A DNA stretch of 64,000 nucleotides from Zizania palustris (taxonomy: Eukaryota > Streptophyta > Magnoliopsida > Poales > Poaceae): assembly GCA_019279435.1 (NCBI GenBank), contig JAAALK010000286.1, positions 24,695,931 to 24,759,930 on the forward strand, read 5' to 3'. The stretch's first letter is position 1, and each line of letters opens with the position of its first letter. Shown here piece by piece: positions 55,624 to 64,000 of this stretch. The notes beneath the pieces are model-generated. The model searched no databases, had not been told where the DNA came from, and worked only from the letters and a program-made list of their open reading frames with translations. The translations under genes were made by a program, and so were the position numbers.

Positions 55624-57640
55624 TGAGAAAACATGGGTTGGTTTCAGAGTCTGTGATGAGTGATTGACTGTGGTTAACCTCTGGTTCGAAGGGGTACCCC
55701 CGAAGGGGTTCGGAGGTTGGACCACCGAAGGGGTTCGGAGGTGGTTTCACCGAAAGGTTCGGTGGACTTGGTTGTTGCAGCTGTTGCAGCGGAGTGTGCC
55801 TGTCGGAGGGGTCCGACAGTACACGATGACTGGGTTTGTACCGAAGGTCTAGGTACTTTGGGCGGTACACCGGAGTGTGTGCCGAAGGTTGCTAACCCGG
55901 AGAGGTCTCCGGAGTACTGGATACACTTGTTTGTTTGTCTGTGGTGCGCAGGGGATTGCGGAGGCGACGGACGGTTCGTAGCAGGTGAACCTGGGTCAAG
56001 CGGGAGGCTTGATGCCAGGGGAGCGGGGCGCTCCGTCATGGTGGCTGCGAAGGGGTCTAGGTCGGACCTTGGGTCGAGGTGCACCAGGAGAAGGCAGTAA
56101 GTGCGGAGCGTGGCTCCGGGTGAAGGTACTCCGAGACAAAGTCCTCGGAGGTGAGGCACTTCGAAGGGTACTCCGGATGGGGTGACTTCGGAGTATGGTG
56201 GATCAAGCCCTCAGTAGAGGCAAGGTGTTCGAGGTGTGCTCCGGAGGGAGACACTCGAAGGTACCCGACGAAGGTCTCAGAAGTCGAGGTACATCGAAGG
56301 CATGGTCCAGGTGAGGCTTGTCGAGGAGTGTGCTCGGGGAGAGACACTGCGACGAAGTGCTCATGGAATGCTTCGTGCGGAGGCCTTGGACGAAGGAGGG
56401 ACTTCAATGGGTGGTACTCCGAAGGTGGGGCTTCGGAGTGAAGCAGTCTTCGGAGCGAGGGTAGCTCCGGAGTAAGGTTGACTTGTGATACTTCGGCCAT
56501 GCATGGCTTCGGTACACGGACTGACGGAGTTCGAGCTGGGAGAAGCTGCGAAGCCGTGGTGGTCCACTCCGGAGGTGGTGGTGCGAAGGCCCAAGGGCTT
56601 TGATGGCTTTGGCTCAAAACCGTCACTGTATCGGAGGCTATCTTCGGTGAAGCAAAGGCCATCAGGCTCAAGGCTTCTCGCCGAAGATACCGCACCCCTC
56701 GCGTGCGAAGGGGGGCTTCAGAAAGGTCAAAGACTACAAAGGCTAACATTGTCTGCTCTGCAAAAAGCTGACGCTGTCCCCTCTGCAAAGCTGACAAAGA
56801 AGCCTCCAGAATAAAGTTGACTACCTTTTGTACCCCTCTGTTCTGTAGAGACAAAACCAATGTAAACCCTAGCAGTAAAGTAGTCAATTCACTTGGGTGA
56901 ATTGTGGCTATAAATATGGGGGCTGGGTAGGTAACATTTAACCCTTTGAGCATTTACTATTGAGCTCCTGTACTAGCCTCCACACTCTATATTCATCAAG
57001 TTAGTTCATTTTTAGTGTTCCTTGTTCAAGCAGCGAAGCCCTGCATCTGTGTTCATTTTTCTGCTTGAGCTTGTTTGCATACCTCGCTAGTAGTAGTGCA
57101 CCGAAGCCTGTCTAGGCGAAGTGTGTCTTGTGCGAAGTGTGCTTTTCAGTGTGCGTTCGCTCTGTGTAACAGGAGGCTAGACCTCGCTACTTACTAGCGA
57201 AGCCCTGATCGAAGAACATTTTGCTTCTCGTGTCGACGCCCCTAGCGAAGTCTGTTAGTGTGCGTTTAGACCGTCGAAGTACGAAGGCCAGCACCAGTTG
57301 CTGTCGCTAAGTATTTGGTCGAAGTCCTCAGAGGGCAGTCCACTCTTGCGAAGGGTGAAGTGCGAAGCCTGCTCGAAGCACCCTGTGTGCGGAGCCTGCA
57401 CTAACTTAGCAGGGTAGATTTTTCGGGGTTGCGTGTGGAGCGAAGTCTTCTTGGCTTCGGACTTTTACTCCTTGCGAAGCCTGTGTTCGGAGCTGTCAAA
57501 TACCTCCGAACTAGACCTTCGAAGGTTGGTGTTCGAAGCCTGTTCCGCAGTAGACAGAATTAAAATCGAAGGCTGTTTTTAGCCCAAGTTTTTAAAAGCT
57601 CCCATTCACCCCCCCTCTGGTCGCCGTTTTCGGTCCAACA
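55624..57640 (+). repeat. SIRE3 3' LTR
   Basis: 2017 bp from TGAGAAAACATGGGTTGG to CGGTCCAACA. Near 55685-55770 the motif CCGAAGGGGTTCGGAGG and variants recur three times (palindromic arms CCGAA/TTCGG). TATA box CTATAAATAT is at 56908-56917. Open frames on both strands are by-products of GC-rich repeats. Confidence 0.92.
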
Positions 57641-57853
57641 AATGAGAAAGAAGATAAGTCTTCCATCTTAGCTGGCAAAGAACTTCTCCGAAGAGTCCAA
57701 GTTCGAAGATATACTCCGAACTAAAGCCTGTCATCATACTTTGAACTTGACTTGATGCATCTCCGAAATTATATGTTGGAAGGCTTCGTCTTAATCACCA
57801 GTCTTTATCTCGTCACTGCAATAACCCTGAAGATGGAATATTTTCCCCCAACA
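57641..57853 (-). repeat. Tat2 3' LTR, second part
   Basis: Resumes at AATGAGAAAGAAG after SIRE3, matching 60464-60676, and ends CCCCCAACA (LTR start in the minus sense, TGTTGGGGG). Confidence 0.88.
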
Positions 57854-58178
57854 GTAGCCCCTCGTATACGCGTCTCCGCTAAATCTGTAATGTTAGGAGA
57901 GCAGTATACGCAAGAAAATTAATCATGCGTAGGGGTTAGCAGATTTAAACCATCTCCGAACTACGTGGAGATGTAAACTTTGAATCGGTTTTTAATAAAA
58001 TTACTTTCGAAGTAACTTAGAACTAACTCGAAAAGTCTGAAAGTCTTTTTAAACTTAGAAGAAATTGTCGTTAGCTTCTTTCTTCTAACGGAAGTTACGG
58101 AATGCTTTAATTTCGGAGCAAAGTAATGGTTGGAAATGTGAAACGACACAGGCAAACGGTAAAAAATCAGGGTCTGGG

Positions 58179-58188
58179 CTATAAATAG
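58179..58188 (+). promoter_or_regulatory. TATA box of the Tat2 accessory gene
   Basis: CTATAAATAG lies 105-114 bases before the ATG at 58293, inside the element but outside the LTR, with a pyrimidine-rich stretch between. It is oriented opposite to the element. Confidence 0.65.
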
Positions 58189-58292
58189 AGGGCCCAAACC
58201 CTTCTTGTGTACCTTTTCACTGCTTTCGTGCAAACAAGCCATCACCCGAGCCTTAGCCGCCATTTTTCCTCTGAAACAATCCACAAAATCCA

Positions 58293-60381
58293 ATGGCGAA
58301 AACTAGTTTCAAAGGTCCTGGAGCGACTTCGACCTTGGCCCGGCAGCAAGTTGCTGCGGTGCTAGTGGCTGCATCATCGGCGATGGCAACTCCAAATCCT
58401 TCAGTGGCGGCAATGGCGCCGGTGGGAGGAAATCCCCAAAATGTCGGCTCCCAAGACCTCTTTCCAGCGTCGACGAAGTATATGGATCAGTCTTATCAAC
58501 TTGGGCCGTCAACCTGCAGAAGGGAATCGCTTGCGGCTGCAGTAGAAGGCAAGATTAGTTCGGGGGTTATGATCCGCAAACCTGGGAATGAAATCATTCC
58601 GTCACCAAGACCCGGAGAAGTGGTCGTCTTTGAAGCCTTCTTCGAAGCTGGTTTGGGGCTTCCGGCGATAGACTTCTTGGCGGAAGTAATAGACTTGTTC
58701 CACGTCACCCTCCCCCAACTCTCTCCGAATGTGGTAGCGCGTCTTGCCATCTTCGAATGGGCGTTGCGAGCCGAAGGTTGTGAAGGAAGGGCGGAGATCT
58801 TCGCAGCACTGCATAGAGCTTCATGCCAACCAAAGACCTTCGTAGTAGCCTTTGGAAGCATCAACTTCAGACTCCGAGACGAGTATGCTCTTCGGTTTCC
58901 CGCTAAGGCCATCAATGCTAGATGGTATACCGATTGGATTCTGAAGTGGTTTTACGCCGAAGATGGGGCGAGCAACCGTCTAGCCGGACCTTTGCAAGAT
59001 ATCAACTTCCGAAAGGAAGCCCTTGTGCATCCAGATCCGGGTCAGCTCGAAGCTCGCCTCAGCTTACTTCAAAAAATCAGTCACCGGTTGAGCATGCGAG
59101 ACTTAGCCGAAGAATTCCTCGAGCTTCAAATCCCTCCTCTGATGGCCAACTGGCCAATCACTTTCGAAGAGGATTCGGAAGGCGGTCTTCGGAAAATTTC
59201 TTCAACTTCGATTCTTGCAGGTAACTTCGAAAACAACATACTATATGTATATTTATTCTAAGAATTAACAAACTTAACTCATTTTTCAGCTTCTTCAGCC
59301 CCTATAACTTTGGAGCAAATCGTACGAGCTTCGGAGAAGATTTTGGGCGTCCCAACTCTGACCGAGAAAGAATGGAGAATCAAATTGGTTGGCAGTTGGG
59401 AGCGATCCAACCGAGTATGGGGGCTACTCGAAGTGGTTCCGCCCCCTTTGGTGGATTGGGTGCCTTCGGAGAAAGGGCCTAAGAAGAGGAAAGACGAAGC
59501 TGGAACTTCGAGCTCTGCCAAGACTCCGGTCAAGAAGGTAGCTCGAAAGCCAAGAATTCCTGCGCCTTCGAGTCCAAGAGCTTCAATCTCCGATTCTCAA
59601 GAGGATGAAGGCAGGTTGCTCGTGAGGCTGATTGACGAGGATGCAGCCCAACAAGAAGCACATATTGAAGATGCTGCGAGCGTGCCGGAGTCTCAAGTCA
59701 ACCTCGAACAAGTGAGGACTCCAGCTGCTCAAGAAAATTTACCTCAAGAGGGAGTCCTAGATGGAGCCCCTGTGGATGAAAGCGGAGTCGAAGTTACTGC
59801 AGCTTCGATTCCGGTGAAGTAACAATGGCTGTTCAAGGAGATGCTCCAACAATCGAAGATTTGACTGTTGACTCTAACGAAGACCTTGCCTTCGACCCGC
59901 CAAGCAGCCCAATGCTCACCCGTCGCCAGAATGTCGAAGGTAAACTTCGCATAATTGTTTTGTTCTTTTTTCCTTGGTTTTTTCTTTTCGCAGCAAACAA
60001 TCTTGGCCCGAGCTGCGAACATCTCAAATGAACGTGGAAGTGTTCGCCTTCGAGAAGAAAATGCAACTCTTCAATGAAATCTTATCATCTCCGAAGGTCG
60101 AGTGGCCCACATGGACAATATGGTTTCAACGGAGCGCAGGGCCAGACAAAGCTTGGAGGCTGTGAACAAAGAGCTCGAAGCAGAAAAAATTGTGCTTAAT
60201 GTTTGGGCATTTTCTTAATGTTGTATTAGCTGTGAGTACTAGTGTCTTAATCTCCTCTGTTAAGGTTGTGAAGGAAGAAAAAGAAGTTAACTTGGAAACT
60301 TCATCTTCTGAAGACATTATATGGTCCGAAGACGAAGATGAAGTTCAAGGTAAAAAGCCTGAAGAACTTGGAAGCTGGTAA
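58293..60381 (+). pseudogene. Tat2 accessory (antisense) gene, nearly complete
   Basis: Homologue of the Tat1 antisense gene. Exon 1 (58293-59220) is fully open: Ala-rich N-terminus, VVVFEAFFEAGLGLPAIDFL, ARLAIFEWALRAEGCEG and LSMRDLAEEFLELQIPPL. It resembles the Pfam Transposase_28 domain. Intron 1 (59221-59289, GT-AG, phase 1) matches Tat1 in position and phase. Exon 2 starts near 59290 (EQIVRASEKILGVPT, VGSWERSNRVWGLLEV, a basic KKVARKPR region). A phase change lies near 59822. Intron 2 is 59940-59993; exon 3 is a coiled coil with one TGA near 60086. The C-terminus is acidic (TSSSEDIIWSEDEDE), ending TAA 60379. A further intron near 60200-60265 is likely. Slightly damaged; function unknown. 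Confidence 0.8.
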
Positions 60382-60395
60382 AGGAGTCGTTCTTT

Positions 60396-60676
60396 CTATT
60401 ACAACCGACATAGTGGAAACTATTCGGTACCCTTAATAGGGCTAAAATGGTAAAAGACTAATCTAATGAGAAAGAAGATAAGTCTTCCATCTTAGCTGGC
60501 AAAGAAGTTCTCGGAAGAGTCCAAGTTCGAAGATATACTCCGCACTAAAGCCTGTCATCATACTTCGAACTTGACTTGATGCATCTCCGAAATTATATGT
60601 TGGAAGGCTTCGTCTTAATCACCAGTCTTTATCTCGTCACTGCAATAACCCTGAAGATTGAATATTTTCCCCAACA
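60396..60676 (-). repeat. Tat2 right LTR, truncated
   Basis: Matches 47131-47194 plus 57641-57853 and keeps the AATCT lost on the left. About 213 bp of LTR are missing at its left side, so the accessory gene stop codon is only 14 bp away. Confidence 0.87.
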
Positions 60677-61166
60677 AGGATCTTTGTGAACTTAGTACTT
60701 TAAATGAGAAATTACTCACTAGACCTAATTTTCCATGTCCTGATCAAAAGAGTTTTCACGTAATTGGAAAATACAATGATCAAGGAGTATACTTTGTGCA
60801 TAGAGTTTACATATGTTCAGATTTGAAACATCATGTAGATTCTGAAAATAATAATCTCGACCAAGGTGCTTTAACTAATCCTATTATCTCGAGAGTCTCT
60901 TGTTTTGATTTAAATAAACAGGTTTTTTTTCAAGAAGGAGAGCCTTGTGGGCTGCTTAGCAATGCCACAATTCCTGGTCCAATATATAAAAGTACATATT
61001 CGATGTCATTTCATCAAGCAAAGGATTTGGTGAGTTGTTTTTTTTCGATTCGCCGCATGTTTAAAGAACAAGAGATACTGCAGAATAATGGTTCTTTTGC
61101 TAGGAGTTGCATTGATGATGAACACAAGAACAAACCGAGGACGGTTTGCAGCCAAGAAGGAGAGAA
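60677..61166 (+). pseudogene. LTR-D gag, C-terminal part
   Basis: Continues the gag frame after Tat2: LCELSTLNEKLLTRPNFPC, FHVIGKYNDQGVYFVHRVYI, KHHVDSENNN, PIISRVSCFDLNKQVFFQEG. It is open for about 160 residues up to the 3' LTR and then runs on into it. It carries no protease, RT or zinc knuckle motif and I do not recognise the domain. The last bases, GCCAAGAAGGAGAGAA, serve as the purine tract before the LTR. Confidence 0.72.
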
Positions 61167-62227
61167 TGATGAGGACATCACTAGCTCGGATATAACCATG
61201 CTTATACTTTACAATAAACAACCCAAGGTTCATTCATTCTATATTAGATTTACATGTTATATATTTGAGCTAAGGATGCTACACAATGAGATAGCTTTGT
61301 TTTCAATTACAGAAATTCTTTCATGGATTAAGCGACACGTTAAGAGCACATCAAGAGCATGGAACATCATGGAAGTTGATTGGGGACCAAGTCAAGGCCA
61401 TGAAAACATAATATACAATTTTGGGATGTTATTTATGTGCCAAGAGAAAGTGGAGATTAACTTCTACATGTTTTCAACTTGTATGATCGTGGACTTTTTG
61501 GAAAGCTTGAGACGTTCTCTTTCTAACGGATGCACCTACACTTCCAGATTCAATATGAGGAGATTGCAATAACCAAAACAATGTGTGTTGCTCAGACTCG
61601 GACTTTAAGGAGAGCACGGGATTCACACATGCATATCTTTCACATGGAAGCTCCGATTTAGATGATCTTGGACTTTTTGGAAAGCTGAGGATGTCTACAT
61701 GGAAGATAATATATTTATTCCACAGAAACAATCCCGGCCAAGGCTTAAGGATCTAAGTTTCTTTTTCAAGAAATTCTGTTTTGGAAATAATTAGTAGTTT
61801 CCATATGTAATAAGTTTCCATACTTTGGGGACGTCCCTAGGGCTATAAATACCCCTAGAGACTTCTGTTGTAATTTGGGTTTTGATTAGATAAAAGTTTA
61901 GCCAATGCTACTTGTCCGTGTAAACCCGTGATCGGTTAGATCGCCGGTTTCACGTTTCAGAACCCCAACTACCCTTTGTGCGTCTTTCATATCTAGCAAT
62001 TCTAGTTGCTCCTTTATCTTGTTCTTGCTCGTTCTTCGATTGCTTGTAGAAACAAGGTTGATCACTGATAAGATCAACAACCCTTGGAGTTGGTGTATCG
62101 ATCGCTAAGGCGCAACACGAACATCTTCTACGGTTGTAGTCGGGTCATCAACGTCGTCTCCCACCAATTGAAGTTATCTTATCTCTATCCTCTCAGCGAA
62201 AGATCGGGCCACCCATTGTCTCCATCA
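61167..62227 (+). repeat. LTR-D 3' LTR
   Basis: 1061 bp from TGATGAGGACATC to TCTCCATCA, followed by ATATC. TATA box CTATAAATAC is at 61843-61852. Compared with the 5' LTR about 66 bp are missing near 61480. The right terminus has diverged (GTCTCCATCA against GTCCTCATCA). Confidence 0.92.
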
Positions 62228-62238
62228 ATATCTTTCAG

Positions 62239-62820
62239 CTCCGCACATTACTTTGACTCCGGAACAAATTGTCCGGGCTGCGGAGAATGTCCTTGGAGCC
62301 CCTACGCCCGTAGAAAAGGAGTGGAGGATTAAGCTGGTTCGGACATGGGAGAGTTCAACCGAGTATGGAGCGTACTCGGAGTTGAGCCTCTAACCCTTCC
62401 AGACTGGTCTGCCTCGGACCAAGCTCTAAAGAAGAGGAATGCTGAGGTGGGGTCTTTAGGACCGGTGAATACGCCTGCAAAGAAGGTGGCCCGTAAACCG
62501 AAGGCTCTTACTCCTTCAAAGTCTCCTGTCTCGTCACCAGAGCAATCCAAAGAGGAAGATGACGTGGACATGTAGATGGCGGAGGAGTTCGAAGCTCTTC
62601 TTACGGGGAAGGACGAAGGGTCTTGGATGGGAACCGAGGCCTTCATCCAAGATGGTGCGAAGGTGGCGCCGATGGTTGAGGGCAATCCTGGGCAGACGGA
62701 TGCTGAAAATGCTCCGTCTGGCCAGGCGGTCGCCCTTGTTTTGGGAGAAGGCGGAGTCCAGACTGAAGTGGTTCAAGCCCTAGCTGTAGAGGTCTCGGCC
62801 CTAGACGAAGTGATAGTTGC
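62239..62820 (+). pseudogene. Tat3 antisense-type gene, exon 2
   Basis: After the acceptor TATCTTTCAG the exon reads PHITLTPEQIVRAAENVLGA, VEKEWRIKLV, then, after a frameshift near 62345, NRVWSVLGVEPLTLPDW, a basic NTPAKKVARKPKAL segment and an acidic EQSKEEDDVDM end at TAG 62573. The same phase continues at 62576 with MAEEFEALLTGKD and a Val/Ala/Glu-rich stretch until the SIRE4 LTR cuts it. The order of motifs matches exon 2 of Tat1 and Tat2. Confidence 0.8.
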
Positions 62821-64000
62821 TGTGAAACCAAGTGAGGTCACACTGTGGTCTTAGAGTGTATGATGAGTAATTGACAATGTTGAGTGATCTGGAGTGATGA
62901 ATGAGTGATGGTTTGATTGCATCGATTGGATTGATGTGTGGATATGGATTATGCCGAGGGGATCGGAGTGCGTTGGGTCTCTTGTTTTGGCTTGTCTCAT
63001 GTGTGCAGGTTGGAGATGCTAACCAACCGTCAACGGCAGGTGACCAAGGATCAAGCGGGGAGCTCGATGCTAGAGGATCAAGGATGTCGGGTGAAGTTGG
63101 AGATGATCTCATGAGGGCACGAGAAGATAGGGCAAAGACATAGATGGATGCATGGTGGAGACAACGTGACGGTCAAGTCAACAAAAGGGAGGCCAGTGCA
63201 AGTGATCAGGTGGCTTGAAGGGATCATTTAGTCATCTAGATTAAGTGTAATCTTTTAGTATTTTTCGGAATTCTTAATTCTGAAAAAATATTAAAAGAAT
63301 AGGGTCAATGATATAATAAATTTGGAGTTTGAATTAATGGATTTTTCAGAAAATTCATTATGGCAATGAGGTAAATACCTAGAACTTTTCCCCTAATGGA
63401 ATTTTAGAGATTTCATTAATGGGCTTGCCTATATAAAGGATCCAAAGGCCTAGGGTTTAGGGGACTATATCAGCTTAACATTTTGGGGGCTACCAACCAC
63501 AATTTCTATTTTGTTCTAGCCTTTTTTCTGTTCTTATTTCGTGATTACTGTTCATCATCACTTCTTGATTGTGGAGCACAGTTCTAGCGAAGGTAATGTT
63601 CATCTCTTTGTGATTCACTTTTGGAGCGGAGTTTTGAACTGTTTTGATCCTATGTTTGGACCTGAGTTCTTCACGACTTTTGTTGTACAAGTTTCCAGGG
63701 TTCCATTTTTGAAGTTTGCAAAAGTTTTTGACCACTGCTGCATATATTTTTATGTCCAACAAAGTTCCTAAAAAGTTCTGGAAACTTCTGATTTCTGCTG
63801 AGTGTTGAATTCTGTTTTCAGTCTTGATTTAATCTTTGAGGCGTTTTTTGATATGTTCTGGTACTATTTTTGGACCTGAGTTCTTCATAACTTTTGTTGT
63901 CCAAGTTTCAAGGGTTCTATGTTTGAAATTTGCAAAAGGGTTTTACCACTGCTGCATATATTTTTCTCTCCAACAAAGTGCCAAAAAGGTTATGAAAACT
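62821..64000 (+). repeat. SIRE4 copia LTR, running off the window
   Basis: Begins TGTGAAACCAAGTGAGG, close to the SIRE1 LTR start TGAGAAACCAAGTGAGG, and shares the segments TAGATTAAGTGTAAT and TTTTAGTATTTTTYGGAATT. TATA box CTATATAAAG is at 63429-63438. No LTR end is reached by 64000, so it is not known whether this is a 5' LTR, 3' LTR or solo LTR. Confidence 0.75.
63658..64000 (+). repeat. 214-bp tandem duplication in the SIRE4 LTR
   Basis: GGACCTGAGTTCTTCA starts at 63658 and again at 63872; following blocks (CACTGCTGCATATATTTTT and others) repeat in the same order. The second unit is cut by the window end. Confidence 0.88.

Larger units (their letters stand above)
47195..57640 (+). mobile_element. 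SIRE3, nearly complete Sirevirus-like copia
   Basis: 5' LTR (truncated at its start), tRNA-iMet primer site, long gag with coiled coil, protease, integrase, RT, RNase H, multiple polypurine tracts and a 2-kb 3' LTR. Gag-pol order PR-IN-RT-RH is that of Ty1/copia. It is inserted in the left LTR of Tat2. A clean 5-bp target duplication is missing: the intact Tat2 LTR reads GGTAAAAGACTAATCTAATGAG, but AATCT and the first roughly 385 bp of the 5' LTR are gone. Confidence 0.92.
46918..60676 (-). mobile_element. Tat2, Tat-type element reduced to its antisense gene
   Basis: LTR ends TGTTGACG (46918) and CCCCAACA (60676) bound the unit. A reversed polypurine segment (GTAGCCCCTCG after 57853) equals the CGAGGGGCTAC before the Tat1 3' LTR, so Tat2 runs on the minus strand and its 3' LTR is on the left. 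LTR blocks such as TAGTTTCCACTATGTCGGTT are shared with Tat1. The internal region holds only the accessory gene (58293-60381); the 5' UTR, gag, pol and about 213 bp of the right LTR are deleted. Confidence 0.85.
43696..62227 (+). mobile_element. LTR-D, gag-only LTR retrotransposon
   Basis: LTRs of 1122 bp (5') and 1061 bp (3'), ATATC target duplication, a tRNA-iMet primer site, a gag-like gene and a purine tract, but no protease, RT or integrase. Without the Tat2 insertion (46918-60676) it is about 4.8 kb. The 5' LTR has a perfect 10-bp terminal inverted repeat, TGATGAGGAC...GTCCTCATCA. It must depend on enzymes of another element. Confidence 0.88.

Noticed and set aside
56057..56953. 298-codon minus-strand frame in the SIRE3 3' LTR
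   Set aside because: Antisense of GC-rich LTR repeats; not conserved in the 5' LTR and without any domain.

Overview
This window is almost certainly nuclear DNA from a grass. It carries Sirevirus-type Ty1/copia elements with long LTRs and GGGGGAGA purine tracts, a Tekay/Del chromovirus, Tat-lineage Ty3 elements with antisense genes, and a CACTA end with ACTTCCGTCGG subterminal repeats. The species cannot be fixed from sequence alone. I found no host gene, tRNA, rRNA or CRISPR array; all 64 kb can be read as nested, mutated transposable elements.

Layout, left block: SIRE1 (copia, + strand) begins the window as a gag fragment (1-873). An LTR of a Ty3-type element (− strand, 874-1202 and 26596-27397) sits in it. 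Tk1, a Tekay/Del chromovirus (1203-26590, TSD GTAAT), is inserted in that LTR. Tat1 (13387-26307, TSD AGTAC, two 495-bp LTRs) is inserted in the 3' LTR of Tk1. A CACTA fragment (22014-23329) sits inside the antisense gene of Tat1. SIRE1 resumes with RT/RNase H and its 3' LTR (27398-30191). That LTR is broken by SIRE2 (− strand copia, 30192-35190).

Middle: 23805-30508 is repeated nearly exactly as 35191-41895, a direct duplication whose breakpoints lie inside Tat1 and SIRE2. T-rich sequence to 43496 is probably the distal part of the SIRE1 LTR.

Right block: a third Tat antisense-gene copy (Tat3, 43497-43690 and 62233-62820) has LTR-D, a gag-only LTR retrotransposon (43696-62227, TSD ATATC), inserted in its intron. 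LTR-D gag is split by Tat2 (− strand, 46918-60676), which has lost all gag-pol but keeps a nearly complete antisense gene (58293-60381, + strand). The left LTR of Tat2 is split by SIRE3, the most complete copia here (47195-57640). The window ends in a further copia LTR (SIRE4, 62821-64000).

The most interesting system is the antisense gene of the Tat elements. Three divergent copies share the position and phase of intron 1. Two of them also share intron 2, an acidic C-terminal motif and a private TATA box about 100 bp before the ATG. It therefore looks like a spliced, independently transcribed accessory gene carried opposite to gag-pol. All autonomous coding regions here carry stops or frameshifts, most often CAG to TAG, as expected from decay of CHG-methylated DNA. 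Element names (Tk1, Tat1-3, SIRE1-4, LTR-D) are local labels, not database names.
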